Shown one piece after another: positions 47,953-50,601 of a stretch of 50,601 nucleotides of DNA (the first letter of the stretch is position 1; each line of letters starts with the position of its first letter). Made by a program: the position numbers and the translations under genes. The stretch spans positions 1-50,601 of the IMG/VR virus record IMGVR_UViG_3300007276_000069; one strand, 5' to 3'. Under the pieces are notes generated by a model that saw nothing but the letters and a program-made list of their open reading frames with translations, had not been told where the DNA came from and did no database searches. Source of the stretch: a virus.

Positions 47953-49350
47953 ATGGAAATAACACAAGATCAATTTACAGCTAACCTAGAGCAGATGCCT
48001 GAAGGGGCGCAGGTGCAGGTTGTACAGCTAATAGAGCAGAACGAACCTCCTGTACTACAAGCGTTTGCTGCTAGCTTGGGTGTCACCCTTTCGATGGGTG
48101 AAGAGCCAATGGCAGAGGAGCCAATGCCGCAGGAGCAACCTTCTGTGCTTGATGAAGTAATGGCAGAAGAGCCGGTAGCACCAGAGGAACCTGCCCCGGT
48201 AGAGGCACCTCTGCCAGAAGCGTCTCCCATGCAGGACCAGATGCAACAGTTAGCCCTTGGTGATCAGGTAGCAGGTATGATTGATCAGCCGGGTGCAGAA
48301 GATCAGACAGGTGTGGCTGATGATGTACCCATGAAGGCAAGAGAAGGCGCATTTATTGTAAACGCAGCCGCTATTGCAAAGGTGGGTAAAAAGGACTTTG
48401 AAGAGCGTATCATTGAACCTGCTATTGAATACCTAAAAGAAAAAGAAGGTATAGAGGTAGATAAGGGTACTATTACAAGGCCAGCACAGCAGGTAAAAGG
48501 CGATCAGCAAATACTTGCCTCAAATAAAGAGTATCACATTCCTCCAGAGTTAGCGGAAGTAATAGGCACAGACCTGCTTGAAAAGATTAACAAGCGTGGT
48601 GAGGCAGAGACAGAGAAGAAGCTAGAAGAGCAAGAGCAGCAGCCCCAGCAGCAACAGCAACAGGACTTTGCACAGAAGCAAGTTCCTGTTAGGGCTGCGA
48701 AAGGGACGCAAGTACGTAAAAAAAAAGCTAGTTCAAAAGAAATAGATATGCTTGCAAGGCTTTTAATTTCTGAAGCTGGCGGTGAAGGTAAAGAAGGTAT
48801 GCAAGTTGTAGCTAATGTTGTTGGAAACAGGTTATTTGATAGAAAAACAAATTTTGTGGCTCAAGATAGTTATCAGAAAGTAATTAGTGCAGACCTTCCT
48901 AGCAAAAAAGGCAAAGAGTTTACAGGCTATGACAATGATAACTATAAAGATGCCCCACAACATCCTAAATGGAAAGAAGCTTTAGATTTAGCTGAAAGAC
49001 AAATAGCAGGAAGTTTAGATGATGTAACTGAGGGCGCAACTTTTTACAGAAATAAAAATATTAAACCCGGAAAAGAGGGTTCAACTGCACAAGGACAAGA
49101 GTTTTTTGATAAACGGGTTGCTAGTGGAAGATTTGAAATATTTAAAACAATAGGCGGTCATACTATTTATAAAGATAAAGATTCTTCTACTTATATTAAA
49201 AATGCTATACCCCGACCCAAAAGAAAACCCGCTCCCCCAGCGCAGCAAACACAAAACAGTTTTATGGGGTCTGCTCCCCCCATAGGTTCTCCTGAAGATG
49301 AAAGGGAGAATCAAATAGCAAGAGAGCAACTTGAAGCAGCCACCCGTTGA
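47953..49350 (+). CDS. Virion protein with SleB-like cell wall hydrolase domain
   Basis: 465 residues. N-terminal 125 residues are acidic and Pro/Glu/Gln-rich with EEP-MAEE-type repeats, followed by a folded part and a Gln run (residues about 226-236). The C-terminal domain (about residues 255-410; LARLLISEAGGEGKEGMQVV, NVVGNR, later TEGATFYRNKN) matches SleB/hydrolase-2 domains, with Glu in ISEAGGEG as probable catalytic residue cutting peptidoglycan. In the head module it is more likely a virion-borne lysin aiding DNA entry than the lysis endolysin, but no other endolysin was found in the window. Confidence 0.75.
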   Translation: MEITQDQFTANLEQMPEGAQVQVVQLIEQNEPPVLQAFAASLGVTLSMGEEPMAEEPMPQEQPSVLDEVMAEEPVAPEEPAPVEAPLPEASPMQDQMQQLALGDQVAGMIDQPGAEDQTGVADDVPMKAREGAFIVNAAAIAKVGKKDFEERIIEPAIEYLKEKEGIEVDKGTITRPAQQVKGDQQILASNKEYHIPPELAEVIGTDLLEKINKRGEAETEKKLEEQEQQPQQQQQQDFAQKQVPVRAAKGTQVRKKKASSKEIDMLARLLISEAGGEGKEGMQVVANVVGNRLFDRKTNFVAQDSYQKVISADLPSKKGKEFTGYDNDNYKDAPQHPKWKEALDLAERQIAGSLDDVTEGATFYRNKNIKPGKEGSTAQGQEFFDKRVASGRFEIFKTIGGHTIYKDKDSSTYIKNAIPRPKRKPAPPAQQTQNSFMGSAPPIGSPEDERENQIAREQLEAATR

Positions 49351-49414
49351 TACAACGGCCCTGCTAGACTAACCCAACTGCGGCTACCCCTTAGAGGCCC
49401 CGCAAGGAGGAAAA

Positions 49415-50251
49415 ATGAAAACCCAAGAACAGGAAAATCTAGGCCCCTATCGTGGCAAGTACCGCTCTGACTTACAGGACGATGCACAAAACGAACAGGC
49501 TACCCTAGAAGATAGTGAAATTGAAAGCGAGGTTGTTGATGATGAAACCATTTCCGTCTCTACAGAAATAAAGACGGAGGAGCATGACTACAAAAAACGC
49601 TATGATGATCTCAAGAAGCACTACGACTCCAAACTCTACGAGTGGAAGGAGGAGCGCGAAGAGCTTCTACAAAAGCCGCAGCCTATGCAGGAATACCCTG
49701 AAGAGAATGCGGACATTGAAAACTTTAAAGAGAACTATCCTGACGTTTATAATGTAGTTGAGGCTATGACTACTAAAAATTCTGCAAAAGAAGTTCAAGA
49801 ACTTAAACAAGAGATAGAACGTCTTTCACAGAAAGAAGAGCAGTTACAAGCTAAAAGTGCTTACCAAGCGTTGTTAGCCCTGCATCCAGACTTCTCTGAT
49901 ATCAAGAAGTCAGACCAGTTTAAAGAATGGTTAGGAAAGCAGCCACCCAACATTGCTGATGGAATCACCAAAAACAACAACGATGTTCAGTACGCTTCTC
50001 GCGTTCTAGATTTGTACAAAGCCGATACAGGCAGTGCAAAAAAAACTAGAGGTCGTCCCTCCAAGAAACAGTTAGAAGCCGCAGCAGAGGCTGTTACTCG
50101 GACTAGTCCGGTTAATGTCTCTACAGATAGCGGTGGTAACAAGAAAGTGTGGACAACCTCAGAGATACGTAAACTCAAACCGCATGACTTTGACAGGCTT
50201 GAAGCAGAGCTAGATCAGGCGAATGCGGAGGGTCGTATCGTTAATGGCTAA
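49415..50251 (+). CDS. Capsid scaffolding protein
   Basis: 278 residues with a strong AAGGAGGAAAA ribosome site. Highly charged and helical: acidic N-terminus, coiled coil (YKKRYDDLKKHYDSKLYEWK; EVQELKQEIERLSQKEEQLQ) and a basic C-terminal part with TRGRPSKKQL, then a helical tail. This layout and the place directly before the coat gene are typical of scaffolds, which guide prohead assembly and leave. The RGRP motif also occurs in the terminase N-terminus. Confidence 0.8.
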   Translation: MKTQEQENLGPYRGKYRSDLQDDAQNEQATLEDSEIESEVVDDETISVSTEIKTEEHDYKKRYDDLKKHYDSKLYEWKEEREELLQKPQPMQEYPEENADIENFKENYPDVYNVVEAMTTKNSAKEVQELKQEIERLSQKEEQLQAKSAYQALLALHPDFSDIKKSDQFKEWLGKQPPNIADGITKNNNDVQYASRVLDLYKADTGSAKKTRGRPSKKQLEAAAEAVTRTSPVNVSTDSGGNKKVWTTSEIRKLKPHDFDRLEAELDQANAEGRIVNG

Positions 50252-50274
50252 ACTTATATAGAAAGGTTAAGGAA

Positions 50275-50601
50275 ATGGCTGTTGGTGTATCCTCCGGTTA
50301 CGGTAATCTTCCGTCCGGTAATTTCCAAGCCGAAATCTATAGCCAGAAGGTTCTCAAGTTTTTCCGCCGTGCGTCAGTTGTAGAAGATATTACTAACACT
50401 GACTATGCGGGGGAGATTGAGAATTTCGGTGACACGGTTCGCATTATGAAAGAACCCACTGTCTCGATTTCAGCGTATACCCGTGGTGCTGTGGTTACTC
50501 CGCAGGACTTGGCAGACGATGAAATTCAATTGACTGTAGATCAGGCTCAAGCGTTTGCGTTCAAGGTAGATGATATCGAAGAACGTCAATCGCACGTTAA
50601 C
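50275..50601 (+). CDS. Major capsid protein, 3' truncated by window edge
   Basis: 109 codons to the window end, ATG 50275 after AAAGGTTAAGGAA. The N-terminus (MAVGVSSGYGNLPSGNFQAE, then KVLKFFRRASVVEDITNTDY and VRIMKEPTVSISAYTRG) is typical of HK97-fold coat proteins of marine podoviruses: N-arm, E-loop region and start of the P-domain. Downstream of the scaffold gene, as expected. Confidence 0.85.
   Translation, partial: MAVGVSSGYGNLPSGNFQAEIYSQKVLKFFRRASVVEDITNTDYAGEIENFGDTVRIMKEPTVSISAYTRGAVVTPQDLADDEIQLTVDQAQAFAFKVDDIEERQSHVN

Overview
The window is most of the genome of a lytic-looking, short-tailed dsDNA phage from a marine bacterium. Support comes from a podovirus-type portal, a terminase pair, a scaffold next to an HK97-fold coat protein, very large internal-virion-like proteins, a T7-like endonuclease I, split primase and helicase proteins, and a family A DNA polymerase carrying a DnaJ-like zinc module. 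From memory, that polymerase architecture is the hallmark of the HMO-2011 group, whose type phage infects a SAR116 alphaproteobacterium. A GcrA-like regulator and promoters resembling TTGACGS..GCTA (the alphaproteobacterial style) fit such a host, but this is inference. No RNA polymerase and no integrase were seen. The window opens inside a tail gene and closes inside the coat gene, so it is a cut through a circularly permuted or circular map. Only a few kilobases (rest of the coat gene, tail tube genes) appear to be missing.

Layout. (1) 1-18019, plus strand: tail and neck protein, tail fibre, polyglycine adhesin, a PP-loop ATPase, two exported proteins, a holin-like protein, three very large or alanine/glutamine-rich proteins that look like ejection proteins, then a lysis cluster (small membrane proteins, an EF-hand membrane protein and an overlapping i-spanin/o-spanin pair). 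It ends at a rho-independent terminator at 18051-18090. (2) 29077-18009, minus strand: one tightly coupled replication and nucleotide operon. In transcription order it holds primase, helicase, 3'-5' exonuclease, polymerase, a possible SSB-like protein, a Cas4-like nuclease, endonuclease I, DUF3310, a B12-dependent ribonucleotide reductase, a nuclease-like protein and a second PP-loop ATPase. (3) 29158-32643, plus strand: an early operon with a GcrA-like regulator, an Hjc-like nuclease, a third PP-loop protein and a tRNA-like RNA. (4) 32669-34873, plus strand: a visibly more GC-rich DUF932 cassette bounded by its own promoter and terminators. (5) 36011-35213, minus strand: a 2-oxoglutarate oxygenase and a small basic protein. 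(6) 36166-50601, plus strand: the head operon with a cysteine-rich protein, small basic proteins, terminases, portal, a fatty acid desaturase, an SleB-type hydrolase, scaffold and coat. It presumably runs on into the tail genes at position 1.

Transcription logic read from the sequence. Two divergent promoter hubs sit at 29116-29186 (early) and 36107-36193 (two perfect TTGACA-16-TATAAT promoters back to back, with a 14-bp palindrome at the minus-strand start site). Almost all genes overlap by 1-11 bases (TAATG, ATGA, TGATG), so translational coupling is the rule.

Points that most deserve a second look are the tRNA-like RNA at 31755-31865, the gene nested in the portal tail at 44196-44435, the three PP-loop enzymes (two are paralogues), the exonuclease/polymerase junction, the 36.1 kb promoter hub with its structured leader and cysteine-rich first gene, and the desaturase inside the head module.
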